This document shows, piece by piece, positions 33,201 through 45,900 of a stretch of DNA of 64,000 bases. Source of the DNA: Undaria pinnatifida (Eukaryota; Sar; Phaeophyceae; Laminariales; Alariaceae); assembly GCA_012845835.1 (NCBI GenBank), contig JABAKD010000025.1, forward strand, positions 1,825,001 to 1,889,000, written 5' to 3'. The position numbers were made by a program, and so were the translations under genes. The notes under the pieces are model-generated. The model worked only from the letters and a program-made list of their open reading frames with translations. It was not told the origin of the DNA and made no database searches. How positions within the stretch are numbered: position 1 is the stretch's first letter; each line of letters begins with the position of its first letter.

Positions 33201-35818
33201 CAGGTCACATGTACGCTCAGAAAATGGTTACTCTCACTCCTCTGACTCTTTGTCAGCTTCGTTTCTGATGTTCCTTCATCGATATCAGTTCTCAGACTCA
33301 CGCCTGAGAATCCTATAGCAGTCTCATAGATATCTACACTGTAGTTGTAATGGGAATCGCCGACCTATATCCTTAATGAGGACACACAACCCGTAATACG
33401 CGCGATCGGAGTATCACACACAGCTTGCAAAGATGAGTTTCGACAAAATCTTCGATCTCGCAGCTGGAGTGTATTTTCATTTTTTATAATGTATGTGAGA
33501 CTTTGTTCAAGTTTCTCAGACTCAACGGATTGCTCTTTATCGATTCATTGGGGAGGGAGGGAGGGAGGGGTGGGGGCGGGGGGGGCGGGAGAGCTTGGCC
33601 GATTTAGGGGGGTAGAGTTTGTCATAAATCGATCAGACAAAACGTTGATCCTCCCCTGTCTGAAGCGACTTTTTTTGTAAGTCGTACCAGAGTATACAAT
33701 TATGTGCCGTGGAGACGATAGAGGGCCGAGACTGCGCGCGCGAGAACAGGCCCGACGAAGCCCGAGGATCTCGGCTGCAAAGAGAGCGGTCGAGAGGCCG
33801 ATTTTTCTGCCCGTTATCGGGGTGGAACGGATGCCAGTCAGAGGGCGAGATAAAAACTATAAATTCAGATTTCCGGTTCGCTCTTGGTCTTCACGAAGGA
33901 TCGTATATACATATGTAGTAGTAGGCTTAGCAACAGCAGTAGTACTACGCTGTCAGCACCAAGTAGAAGGACGCCTGCAGGTATCAAAAACGCTACTTGT
34001 GGACGGTTGTTGCCGTAGCAGTAGTGGAGCGCTGCCGAAAACGACGGAGGTAGTGACGCGTACAGTGGTTCTAGAGTAGTGCACGTCAGTCTGGGTCGAC
34101 GAAAACGACGGAAAATTATGTCCTCCACGCCCCGCAATCCCGGACAGGAACTGCCAGTTTTGTCGAGATGGTTCGAAGCCGGTTCAGTGGAAACTAAGGA
34201 AGCAAAATTTCTGGACATCATCCTCTACAGGTACGAGGAGTGGCAGGTGTGGAGTTTGTGGAACGGCATTGAATTTTCATACCATTTTTATACATGGAAG
34301 GCGTGTTGGTTGGGGAACTTTGACGTAAATGATTGACTAGTACCTGGACACGACAGGCAATTGAGAACCGAAGCATACGTCAGAGTACAGGAAGGTAAGC
34401 GATTGACAGAAACTGCTGCTTGTGTGAGGATTACGGCTGAAGGGATGAGCAGAAAGTACAGGAAGATACAGTTATGAGGAGCTTGGATTTTACTGGCCAC
34501 TTACCTGAGCCCAACTTCTCCCCTCGCTCCCGCTTACTACATGTTGTATCTCTTTGGGCTAGGCAGGGCTGATATGTTGCAATGATCCGCAGGGTACGAA
34601 CGCCCCCAAGGATTTCTCTGCCAGCAAGTTGAAAAACTGGCCTGTTGTGGGGACACACTCTTCATACTTGAAAATGTAGACGGGTAAAAAACCCAAGGTA
34701 GGACGTAGGAAAACGGTTGAAGGCACATGCTACGATAGAGGTAGCAGTTTTTGTGTGAAACGATTTCTGAATGACGGGGCTCCTTAGCCCAAAATCGTCG
34801 GAAAAAAAATGAATAATAGGTCACTTTTTTGCACGATTCTCGTTGTATATCTAGGCCATGGGATTTTGCATCCGGTAACAGCTTTATTTTTTCTCCGAAT
34901 CAGTTTTTGGGAGAGGTCTTGAGCTCCCAAACTGAACAAAACCTCAGGGAAAAAGGGGCTGCACCTCTCTTGTAGCACGCGCCTGAAGACGCATGCCACC
35001 GTAGGGGTCCGCCTAAATCTTCTGAAGCTCGTCACTTGAGCCCTACACCTTTTAGTTTGAGGGAAAATGTGCGCTTGACGCTTGACTCGATGGGCAATCC
35101 CATTACCTGCAAGGTAGAGAAAACGTATACCAGGTGTACCTCAGCACGGTCTAATGCAAGAAGTGGAGTTCCTGCGATCGGGTAGCAGTTGAGGAATGCT
35201 TAATATTAATAAGTGAAGTTTTTTTTTTGCCTAGAGTTGCTAACCGTATTGTAGCACGCGTCTGGGAGCGAAATGTTTCCCTCGCTACTGTTTGACTGCG
35301 GCAGAAGGGATGCTGTAAATACCGTGCCATATATATACCGGGGCTGCAAAATGCGCTGCATATGTGTTGTCAGATGGCAAGCGAAAAATACGAATAATAA
35401 TTTATTAACGTTGTCGATTGCATGCTTACCCCCCACCACCACCACCACTACCGCCTTCCTATGCGGTAACCATGATATTTGCCGTGCAAGAGCAAATCCG
35501 AAACGAAACCGCGGCGTGTTTAACAGCCCCCCCCCCTCCCACCGCCTTCCAACCACGTACCAACCTTTTTTCCCGCGCAGCCGAGAACAGATCCGAAAAG
35601 AAACCGCGGCGATGGGGAAAGAGGAAACGGGATCGGATGCCCCTTGGGGGATAATCTCGGTGAAAGCGCAAGATGTTGACCACGAGATCCCCATGCAGCC
35701 TATCACGATGATGAGAAATGCTCTTGGAAAGGAGGAAGGGGGGTCGGGAGTTCCGTTAGATCGTCAGAAATACACGGAAAGCGTTGACTTCTGGAGGGAT
35801 CACGCGCCGGTGAAGTAG
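27208..35818 (+). CDS. DUF3228-family protein, complete, six exons
   Basis: Joining exons 27208-27241, 28748-28830, 29942-29985, 31427-31550, 34148-34230 and 35581-35818 gives a 201-residue protein with consistent phases and a TAG stop. It matches the DUF3228 family as I know it from end to end: FVMRQFTDDTYTGTKVAYDP, then VEGYAPFCKHVFVPNF, STGYEARSPKELPVLSRWF, KFLDIILYSREQIRKE, then PWGIISVKAQDVDHEIPMQP and ITMMRNALGKEEGGSGVPLD. No signal peptide or membrane segment is visible, so it is likely soluble. The molecular function of the family is not established and I do not assign one. The gene is divergent from TPI-GAPDH, about 6.4 kb away. The length fits the family, so I think nothing is missing. 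Confidence 0.93.
28064..28262. repeat. GGGTCG foldback family copy
   Basis: Starts TTTTTCACGGGTCATGACCC and ends CGACCCGTGAAACGTCCTGA, so the two ends are near-inverted. The interior is a run of GGGTCGGGTC variants. In intron 1 of the DUF3228 gene. Confidence 0.65.
28748..28830 (+). CDS. DUF3228 gene exon 2
   Basis: TFVMRQFTDDTYTGTKVAYD then PQEFEDK. Acceptor GGCAG|ATACG, donor AAG|GTAGGA, ending in phase 0. A diverged copy of its 3' end lies at about 29062-29085. Confidence 0.88.
29055..29090 (+). repeat. Decoy copy of DUF3228 exon 2 3' border
   Basis: GGTCCGCAGAAGTTCGAGGA followed by TTGTTTGT resembles the exon end GACCCGCAGGAGTTCGAGGA followed by TAAGGTAG, about 250 bases away. The donor GT sits in a changed context. 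GATT-rich simple repeats lie between the two. Confidence 0.55.
29545..29740 (+). repeat. Degenerate TTTTGCAATCGTCATTTT repeat
   Basis: Roughly 30-base units of GCAATCGTCATTTTTTTTTG and GTCAATTTTG, about six times. In intron 2 of the DUF3228 gene. Confidence 0.7.
29942..29985 (+). CDS. DUF3228 gene exon 3 (44 bases)
   Basis: A very short exon coding for VNEMFRAAGGKLVE plus two bases of Gly. Acceptor TACGTAG|GTGAAT, donor GAAGG|GTGAGA. It exactly bridges exon 2 (phase 0) and exon 4 (needs two bases before it) and supplies the LV-GYAPF context of the family. Confidence 0.85.
30805..31024. repeat. GGGTCG foldback family copy
   Basis: Begins CAGGGCTTTTCGCGGGTCGG and ends GGACTGGTGAAAAACCCTGG, giving inverted ends around a GC-rich CGACCC interior. 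In intron 3 of the DUF3228 gene. Confidence 0.65.
31188..31265 (+). repeat. 14-bp minisatellite GGGATCTTTACGAC
   Basis: Five to six head-to-tail units with single-base variants, shortly before exon 4 of the DUF3228 gene. Confidence 0.85.
31427..31550 (+). CDS. DUF3228 gene exon 4
   Basis: YAPFCKHVFVPNFAGVITST then VRITAENEKLLSTGYEARSP and K. Acceptor GCCCCAG|GTACGC, donor AAG|GTAGGC. This is the most diagnostic exon of the family. Confidence 0.93.
33378..33492 (-). repeat. Dispersed repeat family C copy
   Basis: Closely matches 13317-13430 across GAGGACACAC, ACGCGCGATCGGAGTATCAC and AATCTTCGATCTCGCA. It is followed at 33540-33690 by a G-rich block resembling 41910-42040. Confidence 0.6.
34148..34230 (+). 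CDS. DUF3228 gene exon 5
   Basis: ELPVLSRWFEAGSVETKEAK then FLDIILY plus two bases of Ser. Acceptor CCGGACAG|GAACTG, donor TACAG|GTACGA. Confidence 0.92.
34728..34985 (+). mobile_element. MITE-like family copy (TIR GTGCTACAATAGAGGT)
   Basis: Left end CATGCTACGATAGAGGTAGC, right end GCACCTCTCTTGTAGCACGC: near-inverted 16-18-base ends. The interior carries TTTCTGAATGACGGGGCTCC, AATCGTCGGAAAAAAAATGA and TAGGCCATGGGATTTTGCAT. About 260 bp, no coding capacity. In intron 5 of the DUF3228 gene. Confidence 0.75.
35455..35520 (+). repeat. Decoy copy of DUF3228 exon 6 5' border
   Basis: GCAAGAGCAAATCCGAAACG then AAACCGCGGCG copies the exon start GCAGCCGAGAACAGATCCGA then AAAGAAACCGCGGCG about 95 bases downstream. 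The preceding CACTACCGCCTTCC also matches CACCGCCTTCC before the true acceptor, so the whole junction was duplicated. Confidence 0.85.
35581..35818 (+). CDS. DUF3228 gene exon 6 (terminal)
   Basis: Completes Ser, then REQIRKETAAMGKEETGSDA, PWGIISVKAQDVDHEIPMQP, ITMMRNALGKEEGGSGVPLD and RQKYTESVDFWRDHAPVK, followed by TAG. Acceptor TTCCCGCGCAG|CCGAGA. A second acceptor-like copy of its start lies about 100 bases upstream. Confidence 0.94.
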
Positions 35819-38800
35819 ATTTGAGACCGACCGGTATACCGTGGTAGAATTCAGGGTGCGCGATTTATTCCGGGTTTCTGTTGCTCGAAGTTAGTGGGCA
35901 TCCTACGAGCATCTTGTGTCATGGCGTGTTTCACCGCCAGTTGTGCGTCAATAATCTTTTTTTTTTGGTAGGCGATGGGGAAGTTTCAGGGTGCGTCCCT
36001 TGGTTTGCGAGTGGCACGGGATGGCACACCGCGGTCCTTCTCGTAAGGCCGCTCCTGGCATTGCCACATGCCACGGTAGGAATTGACCATTTTTTTTCTA
36101 ATACTCCTCGCTGGAGGAGCTGCATACCCTACGTATAATACCTCTTCACCCAAACAACTAAACTGATCTTGATGAATATGGACGTGAAAAGCCCTGTTCC
36201 TCTGATACTGTTGCGCTGTCTTCCACCTTTAAGCTGGATTTTGCTTGCTTCTTTACAGCTTTTACCTTCGTTTTGCTGGCTTTTGCTGTGCGCTTTTGCC
36301 GTGAGATGGCTCGGTTTTGTAGGTGCTGGCAGTGTGCTCACACTTTTGGTGGATTCGGGGGCTCCGATCCTATTATATACCTGAAACTTTTTCGTGGGCA
36401 TTAAACAATCGGGATGTTTTCTCGGGGGTGAGTTCGTTATATATAGATTGGTTTTAGACCTAAACAATCGGGATGTTTTCTCGGGGGTAAGTTCGTTATG
36501 TGTTGGTTTAGACTGGGTTTCGAGTTTTCACGTAAGCTGCTGCTAACTGCGATTAAACTCGGCGAGGCCAATCCGCTGCAGCTGGCAGGCGCAAGGGCCC
36601 GAGACCACGTATACGAAACTGCTGCTTGCTGGTGTTATAATCTGGTGGTGGTGGTGGTGGTGCTGTGGCGTGGGCACATGACCTGTGTGTAGAAAGCCGG
36701 ACGTTTGTCAAACAACGTCGGCCCTGACTTTCTACCCACCTACTCACAGCGACAGATCGCAGGCTCCGAGAAACGCAACACAGCGAGGATGCACCAGTAC
36801 ATCATGGTGTTGGGCCGCCGGCTGCGGCGGCCATTGTCTGAGCGTCTGACCTGCGGGCGTTTTCTATCTCTCTCGTGTACGCTGTACACGTGGGCCACCT
36901 TTCGGCAGGTCTCACAACAGCGCCGCAATCGTGGCGCTCGGCCTGTACAATTACCGCCAATCAAAGTTGTCTATCCTCACAAAACCCTCAAGGCTTACAA
37001 AACTCGTGTTTCATTTGCCGAAATTCCCTCACTATAGGCCAATCAAATCAGATTGCTGGATCCTCGCAAAAATATCGTCCGGTATAGGAGCTGTGCCCGG
37101 CTGTGCCGATCCCCCCCCCCCCCCCGAGTAGTTGTACGTGTTGTTGCCCTTGTTGCTGTCTTTTCGCTGTCTTTTTCTTGTTCGCGCTTGTGTTGGCCCT
37201 TGCTGATGGTATGTATACCCTCCCTCCTCGCCATTGATGGGCGACCAGCCTTTAGGAGGAGAAAAAGACTGCGCCCGCGGTTGATTCGGTATGACATTGT
37301 GAAGGGCCAGCAATAATAATAGCGGTCCTGTACTGCTGTACCTATTATTCCTCAGACTAGCATATATATCGCACGGACTCGTAAGAGCTGCACATACCAC
37401 TCTGATCGGAAGTGTAGAACTTTGGGATATTGATATGAACACCAAACACTCCTTACATTTCCGTCCTGGGGGGTACACGACGTACCAGAGGTACATACTA
37501 CAGCGCTGGTACACACGTGTTTGCCTCCAGATTCTTCATTTTTTTATTTTACACACCCCGAGCAGTGCCTGTGTTAATAATAGTGAAAACCAGGAGAGAG
37601 GGGGCAAACACTCGTCCCAGGCGAGAGATCACTCGGAGCTGAGGGTTCAATATGCAGTGGGACACATGATTTCATGCACACCGAGAAGGACATACCGGTA
37701 AGTACCCTTTTCAGCCGGCATCGATCTACGACTATACACCGCACCCTGGTATGTGGACACTTTCTGGGCAATTCAAACATTGAAAGAGCTACCAACCAGG
37801 TGTGTGCGATCCAACGAGATTTTGCAGCCACGCGTCCCTGATTTCTCCGAGGCATGGACCAGCGGAGCCACACCGACGTCTACCACCCGTCGCGAGGCAC
37901 GTCCGATGGAACACCCCTCAAGCAATGGACAGCAGCATGCAGTATCACGCAGCAACCACCTATAGGATCTACTGCTGCTGCATGATAGAATCAATCACGT
38001 TGATTGGTGGAACTACCGGCATAACTCACAGAAAGCTGGAAGATCTCCCACGGCAGGGTCGAGTAGTGTCTGCTGCAGAAGGTACACAGCACGCGGGGCA
38101 GGTGCCCCAGTGGCGCAGCCATGGAATGCTGCTAAAGCACCGAACAGGTATCACAACCCCGCAAGCCCACTCGCTGCGATCGTGCATCATGATATCATGA
38201 GTCATCATCAGTCATCATACACCGCGATGTGCACATCGCAGCACAGCAGCATCAGCAGCACACAGAGCACAATGCACAGCAAACGTCGGGAGGAAACATG
38301 CGGCGCAATAATCCCAACGCGGCGCAATTTCTGTTGAAAGGTCACGAACCGGCACATGAAAATCTCTCCGGGTGGTTTGGTCGTTGGGTCTACGGTCTAC
38401 GTCTGATCTCACCACGTGTGGGCCAGGTCCTCAACGAACTGCTACCACAACGCGACTTGCCACAAGAACAGCAGGCACCCTAACTGCTAGGCGCTAGCGA
38501 CCGCTGCTTGGCCGGCCGTACTGCTCGAGCTAGGACGAGACACAGGCGCGCTTTTAAGCTGGCGTTTATTGGGTTTTGGGTAAGAAATCAGATTTAAGAT
38601 TGAACGTTGAGGCAACCAGGGGTAGGCGGGGTTGATGCCCCCGCTTCTCGCGAAGGAGAGAGCAAGAGGCTTTGAGGCCGCCGAAGCTCTGGCGGTGCCT
38701 CCCACCCTTACTCAAACCGCTTGATTTTTTGGCCTTCTGGGAGTGTAGTGGGGCTCTCGGAGGAAGACGGGTGTCGGTCGAGGCCGCTGTCGGTGAGGCT

Positions 38801-39795
38801 TGCGTTGTTGGGATGGAGCTCCAATGCTGAAATTCGCCTGCATCCTCACTGGTCGAACCGGGACAATCAAAAGACAATCAAAAGCATGCCGTCCATCACC
38901 GGCCAAGACGAGCGTTCTTACAGCATGTCAGGCAGAGCGCTTGAGCGATTTTTGTACGCGAGCGTGTTCGGCAAGTCGCTTTTCCGGCGGCCTGTCTTGC
39001 AGCCTTGTGTAGCTTGGCATCGGTGCTGCTGTACGTAGCTCGCACGTTGGTGTCGGGAAATTATAGTCGCCTGAAGTTTTTTTTTTTTTCCTGTACGAAC
39101 CTTGTACCTGGTAGTTTTTTTTACGTCATGCCTGGTGCCTGGTGCTAATTTTAGTATATTACGCTACTGACTGCCGTACGTCGGAACCATACGTAGGGGT
39201 TGACTTATCCTTCGCTCCCACCGATCCTAAACGCCGTGTCGACGGCAGCGCCGGCCTAAGCTAGTTCGATCGAACCAACGATAATATTGTCGGGCCAGAA
39301 GCACTGGTTTGTGTCCTCTACTGATGAGACTGTTTACCATCTGCACTTACTACACTTCGAAGTGTTTGTGTACGTACCAGGTATGAAGTATGTCTGAGTA
39401 CGTATTGTGTGTACGTGAAGATACTATGTTCTTGCATGTATTGTGGTGTAATATATACTTCGTATATCGATAAATCAGTCTAATTTTTTGCTGCACGTTT
39501 TCCCTGTACAGCAGTAGTTTTTTGCCGTATCAGTTTTATATAGTGCCGTGTGTACGTACGTGGAGACATTATTCCCCGTTCTAGCCATGAACTTGTACCG
39601 CCCTGTTTTTTGTTCTGCACGTTTTCCCTTTGTCATGACGAGATCGTCGTCGTACTTTTCGCACGGGGGCTTCTGGCCATGAAATCTCCCACCTTGTATG
39701 TTTTAACCGCAAGTTTCCCCCCCTCGCCTTGGCGTCTTCATCGTGGTTTAGACAGCGGGGCGTTGTCCGAAAACACAGGCACCGGACGGAACCCT
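35819..39795. other. Intergenic region between the DUF3228 and Kelch genes
   Basis: Contains a two-unit tandem repeat (36408-36505, unit about 62 bp, sharing AACAATCGGGATGTTTTCTC), simple GGT and C runs, and several medium open frames without family resemblance. No RNA gene or convincing exon was found. Confidence 0.45.
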
Positions 39796-39963
39796 ATGGG
39801 TAACAGCATGGGGGGGAAATGCTCGACGATGACCTGTGCTGAATGCGCCGGAAAGCACAAGAAATGCAAGGCGAGATCCATGGGGAGATGGGTCAGGCTT
39901 CAAACCAGCGGGAGGCCACCGTCGCCGCGGTCGGGGCACGACGTCGCGGTAATAGGGCATAAG
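39796..39963 (+). CDS. Kelch gene exon 1
   Basis: Fifty-six codons from MGNSMGGKC to SGRPPSPRSGHDVAVIGHK. PSPRSGHD is the typical d-strand of a Kelch blade. Donor CATAAG|GTGCGA, phase 0. In-frame upstream ATGs at about 39550 and 39679 give unlikely N-termini. Confidence 0.82.
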
Positions 39964-42900
39964 GTGCGAAAACAAAACATCCCGTCGCCCCGTTCCGCCA
40001 GCATGCGGTGATGGGGATTGCGCCTACCGTTTGTTTTCCCCACGTGGGCTGCTTGCTTGAGTAGCTCTACAGCAGTATAGGCCCGCCGACAAGAAAATCC
40101 AATTAAAATTCGGAGAAAGCCTCAGATTCTTATTGTGACGCCACCCTCGAACAACCTTGAGCATAGATAGGCTATTTTATAGGATTTAGTGTAGCGCTCG
40201 TCGCTGAGCACGATTCCTTAGTCCAATTTTTGTTAGCGTCCGCCCAAAAGTAAGCATCAGTTTCTTATTGTATGGTAGGCGTTTTCTTATTGGCGGGTCT
40301 ATGCTGCATGTACTATATGCCTCACCCAACAACTGACTTTTAAGAAAAAGTGAGGGAAATGAGAGCCCAACCCGACGAACGACCCAATCACAACACGAAA
40401 CGTGACTCGGTGTTTGCGATGCGCCAACTTTTTCGGTGTTTCGTAGCAGTTGGGTAGGAAAACTAATACTGGTACTTTTTTTTGTCTTGAAACCGTCAAC
40501 GTCACGGTCCAAGGCCAAGCCCACCCACGAAATATCAGCCAAAAAGATGATAGGAAGACGCGGCAAAAATCGCTAATGGGTGCGTTTTCCTACCGTTTAT
40601 TGTTTTTATTTTCTATTTTTTCTTTTTTTTCATGGGTTGGTTGGCCTTGGGATTGTTGTGACATTCGCCGGTTTCAATGCCATTTTTACGTTGTGTTTCC
40701 AACCCAGTAGAGGTTGGAAATCGCAAACACCCTAGTATAGAAAGCGAATGGTTTTCCAACGAAACGCGCGCTACTGGCGATGTACTTCTTTTGTTTATCC
40801 TCCGGCGGATAGGGAAATACTTCGTATACAGCTTAAGCTCACCATAATCTCACGTGTTGTCATCGTCATACATGTCGTGTGTCAGTTTTACTCAATTGTA
40901 TTCGCAATCCGGCGCTATGATAGATTATGATAGGTTATGACGGCTTATGCATCCTTCAGTGCCCGTGGTAGCGACAGCGCGAGCTGTCCGTATCGACGGT
41001 CACCGTTCCTACTCCAGCAGCGCAAACTGCCGATGTATGCGGATGCGTGAGTTGTTGTTGTTGTTGTTCTCACATTAACTCGCATAATCAAGTCCGTGGT
41101 CACAGAACAGGCTCCAGTCACTCTGGAGCTGAGGAATACCCCAGGGAAAACAACACAAACGAACCAAAGGTGGTATACGGATATATCACAGCTGACGCAA
41201 TTCATGCCTCCGCCAGAAACACACACAGTGAAATCGGGAGTCAGCCTACGATGTGCCAGGTCCATACTGGTGCGTACGTCTCACTACTCGCACCTGGAAA
41301 AACCGACTATACCGCTTGCCACCCAAGAAAGACAACCACGTATATATTGCACGTAGTACCTATCACTACGCATACGCACAACAGACGCAAGTCAACTGGA
41401 AAAAAGAAACAAAGAAAAGATAAAAAGAAAAAAGTATGTGGAGCGGACTTGATACTACAGTAGAGTAGTGAGGTAGAGGTACGCCTAATTATTTCCGAGT
41501 CTGCTGAATTGAATTGAACAGCTCCACACATCGACCGAACATATCGACCGAACACATCGACCGAACACATCGACAGAACGCACCGACAGAACGCACCGAC
41601 CGAACGCATCGACCGAACGCATCGACCGAACACATCGGCCGAACGCATTGACCGAACACATCGACCGAACACATCGACCGAACACATCGACCGAACGCAT
41701 CGACCGAACGCATCGACCGAACACATCGACCGAACACATCGACCGAACACAAGCGTCGAGCCAAAATGAACGGGTAACTCGATTAACAATCCCATGGCCC
41801 AAGCATTACAAGAAGTACTACACGGGCTCCGCATGCCGGCACCCATCCTCCGGAAAGGATAAAATCCTTGTGTGTGTTTTTTTTGCCTCATCATACATAA
41901 ACAATCCGTTGCGGACGGAGGGAGGGGGAGTGCGCGGACGGGAGGGGGCGGGGGCGGGAGAGGTTGACCGATGTAAGGCTTCTCAGAAAGTCGATCGGAC
42001 AGAACGTCGACGCTCCCTCTGGCTGAAACGACTTTGTTTGTAATTTGTATGCAATTCTGTGTGGTATGAGGCTAGAAGGCATTAACCTACGAGATTTGAG
42101 GGCATCAGTGGAGCACTGGACTCCAGGTAAAAGGCCCAACGATCCCGTCCCCCAGTAAACCTTACCATCCCCCCCCTCCCTAGAGCGGCAGGATGGAGAT
42201 CGGCGGGATGTACGGGTTGGCGTGTCAAGCTCACGTGCAAAATACCCTCAAAAGTGGACAACAGCCTAGCTAAACTCTAATGGCATGACCGAAGTAGTAT
42301 TAATATTGAGTACACGCGTACACAGCAGGTTGGGCTTACGATCAATAGGCAGCACGAGCTCGCAGGGCAGCTTGGCTCTTCGCCCAGCATCTTTGAGATA
42401 TCGTCGTGTTTTGCACCAATAATCGAGCACCTATCACGCGTACGCTTGTGTGATGATCGTGTCATGCCATACGATCGTGAGCATATATCCAATCTGGCAC
42501 AACCAAAAGACGAGAAGACTCGCAGCCGACCTCGAAACGAGCTAGTAATAGCTCGAGCTACTACCGTGAGCTGATATGTCTGGGGTCAGGGTCGTTCAAG
42601 CTCATACACCATACGCACAAACGGCTCTTGTACAAACCCCGTCGCTGCTAGTTCCTGTGCCAGTATTGATTTTTTTCTCAGGCGCACACACAACATGTAA
42701 TTCTCGCGCACAACAGCTTAAGAAGAATAAAAGGCCGAAGCTTTTTTGTTATTAACTGCCAGATACAGAGCGAAAGCTGACATGCTGGACCGATTGTCAC
42801 GTCATGTTGGAACTCGTACCATTCGCATTTCTGACAGATGTGGTAGATGTGAAGAACCGGTAGACGGCTGGCGTAGCTCGCGTGTGTGCATGGCGTTGTT

Positions 42901-45900
42901 TCTCCCTCCTGAGAGATGCGGCACCTGTGCGTGGTAGATGGGTGGTGTAGCTCGCTTTGATCAGGCCGTGAATGCGACAGATTGCCGCCGGTCTCCCCGA
43001 CAGCGGTAGTTACGTTGGTTACCCTTGGAAACTACTATGGTTGGACCCAGTGTTTCGAGCCCTGCCATTGGTTGTTTTTTTTTGGACCAAATCAATACCA
43101 GGTACCTGGTACCTGGTATACAAGAGGGCTATTACGGAGATCCATTGTTAGCCGGATGAAATATCAAACAACAAGGGCAAAAAAGCGCCCGGCTTGGTGT
43201 AAAAGCGCTTGGCTACAGTTTATTTCGTTGGCTGGTTTTGCCAAGCATACAGAGCCTCGATCAAACACAGTTGTAGCGCAGGAGAGCTCGCCTATAAAGT
43301 AGCGATGCTTCCCTTTTTTTTGTGAGATTTCATCCCATTAACCATGGGTCTCTGTAATAGTACCAGGTACCTGGTACCTGGTATACAAGACGGCTAATAC
43401 CAGGTACCTGGTACCTGGTATACAAAGGAGGCGGTTTTTGAAAGACCTCGTCGAGAGACCTGCCCATACATAAAACCTCCGTTCTCCTTGCCGCCTCGGT
43501 AAGGCATGCTGCGAGGCATGCCCTAGCAGGCTTGTAGCGAGTGGAGGGGGTCTTTCTGGCGGGTGTAAGGCCGGACTCACCCTGAAGGAGTGACACCTTC
43601 TTGCTGCTGCGTGTGGCCGCGAGGCTTAGGCGTGGCGGTAGAGCTGGGTCGTATGTGGTGCGTTAGGCATGGTCACCTACGATCCGCGCGTCTTTTTAGG
43701 CAGCAGCGGCGGAGCAGCAATGCTTAATCGGGATGCTCGTGCGCGGAGGCAGGCGCCACCACGAGCCACGCTACGGCGCAGTCTCGGTCTGCGTGGAGGG
43801 AACTGCGCCGGCAGGAGGCTGGATTCGACGAAGGAGGAGGGCGACTGAGCGGCAACGGACGGGAGGTATCGTATTTTCAAAAAATGATATCGACTCGTGC
43901 TACAATAGAGGTATCAAGGTATACCTCTTTTTGGCGAAAATGGTTTCTGAATGACGGGGCTTATTTTCAAGAAATATTTTTGACTCGTGCAACGATGGAG
44001 GTATCAAGGTATACCTTTTTTTGGCGAAAGTGGTTTCTGAATGACAGAACTCCTAAACCTATAATCGTCGGGAAAAAAAATAAACAACAGGCCATATTTT
44101 TTTGGATGGTTTTCGTGGTATACCTGGGGCCCTGTGATTTTTCATCCGCGATAAAGCAGGTTTTACTTTTCTCCCAAAATCAAGTTTTGGGCTGAGATGG
44201 ACGTGTCTTGAGCTCCGAAAGTAATTAACCTCAGAACAATCGTGGTGCACTTCTATCGCAGCACGCGTCTATTGCAAAGGCGAGAACGGCATTGTGACCA
44301 TATTACAGTGCGTTCACCCCTTTCCAACTGGAAACCCATTTTTTGGGACAAAATTACTTGGATTTAGTATAGGGAGGGGTTTGGGGGCTCTACAAGGAAA
44401 CCCGTCATTCAGAAATCAAGAATAGCTGTGAAGAAGTGTCCCCTCCATCGTCGCACGCCTCCACGATATCGGCCAGTTCCTGAGCGGAGGAAAGGAAAAC
44501 CGCCTGTCAGGAGCGTGATCGCCGAAAACTGCTACCATACCGCTGCCGCAGCAAATCACGCTTATGGCAAAGGTTGGTCGTCGTGTGTGCGTTATTAGAG
44601 ATACACCATGACCACTGAACTGTATATACAGTCGGCGCTGACCGCAAAGCTCAGTGGTGTATGGTGCATCGTCCAGTACGCGTTTTTTGTGGAACCGTGC
44701 GAACTCTGATCCGTCGCGACCCGAAAAAATACCGGCGGGACCCGAAAAAATACCGGCGGTGCTTTACTAACTGCTGTCTGTCTGCGTGTGCCGTTTTGTT
44801 CTCTGTATACGGCCGTACGCGTATATAGCTGCTGCTGTCGCTGGTTTTCCGGTATATCCGATAGTCGTAAGTCCAGAGTTGTATGTATACGAAGTATGCG
44901 TTTCACCACTACTCGAATGAAAAGAAATCCAACGTCAGCCGCCCACGTTAACTCGATGTTTTTTGGGCGCAAGTTGTTTTTCAGCCGACTGAACCGCTTG
45001 GCATCGATAGCAAAGAATGCATGGACTTGAGCCATCAAACGTTATAGAGGTAGCACTTATTGGTCATTTTTATTTTTATTTTTTTCATGACGGACCTTCT
45101 TGACCCATAGCCGTCGGAAAAAATGTAACCGTCGCGTCGCGAAACGACTGCTTTGCATGCCCGGGCCACGGCTTTTCTTGATCCGATTGCACTGCTTCTA
45201 GTTTTCTCGTAAATCGGTTTTTTTGGGTAAGCTGTAAAGTTCGTCAAGGCAACATGCTTGCAGGGGAAAAGAAGCTGCTGGATCGTCGCCGTGGCATGTT
45301 TCCATGCGCGGTTTTTCATCTCAGTTGAATGCCAGTTGAACTCTACTGCACCTATTGATGTTGTGATTGGTGGCATCCCATACGTTGATCGACCGTTTCA
45401 ACGTTGCTGGTTGATGGGTTTCCCCTGACTGGGCGGGCGTTATTACGTTTTCCGTTGATGGGTGCCCGTTGATTGATTGGTCGTTACAACGTCGTTGTGT
45501 GGCGGTTTCACATTGATGGGTCGATCGTTTCAGCATTGTTGGTCGATGGGTTTCCACTGACTGGACGGGCGTTATAAGGTTATCCGTTGATGGGTTCCCA
45601 TTGATTGGTCGGTCGTTACAGCGTTGTGATTGGTTGATGGTTTCCCATTGTTTGATTGGTTGTTACGACGCTGGTGGTTGATGGGTTCGCGTAGATTGGA
45701 CGACCGTTTCAATGCTATGCTATATGGGTTGATTGCTCGGTCGTTACAACGTTGTGATTGGTTGGTGGGTTCCCATGGATTGGTCGGTGGTTTCAACGTT
45801 GTGATTGGCTGGTGGGTTCCCATTGATCTATTGATCGGTCGTTACAACGTCGGCGGTTGATGGGTTCCTTTTGATTGAACGATCGTTTCAACGTTAATTT

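Noticed and set aside
38566-38877. 103-codon minus frame rich in Ser, Pro and Arg
   Set aside because: No domain recognised. It lies in a repeat-bearing intergenic region and overlaps other open frames.
41528-41752. Regular repeat array that might suggest a CRISPR
   Set aside because: Units are contiguous with no unique spacers, and the genome is eukaryotic.
41307-41894. 195-codon minus frame made of SMCSVDVFGRCVR repeats
   Set aside because: It is the translation of a 13-bp minisatellite. All three frames are open because 13 is not a multiple of three.
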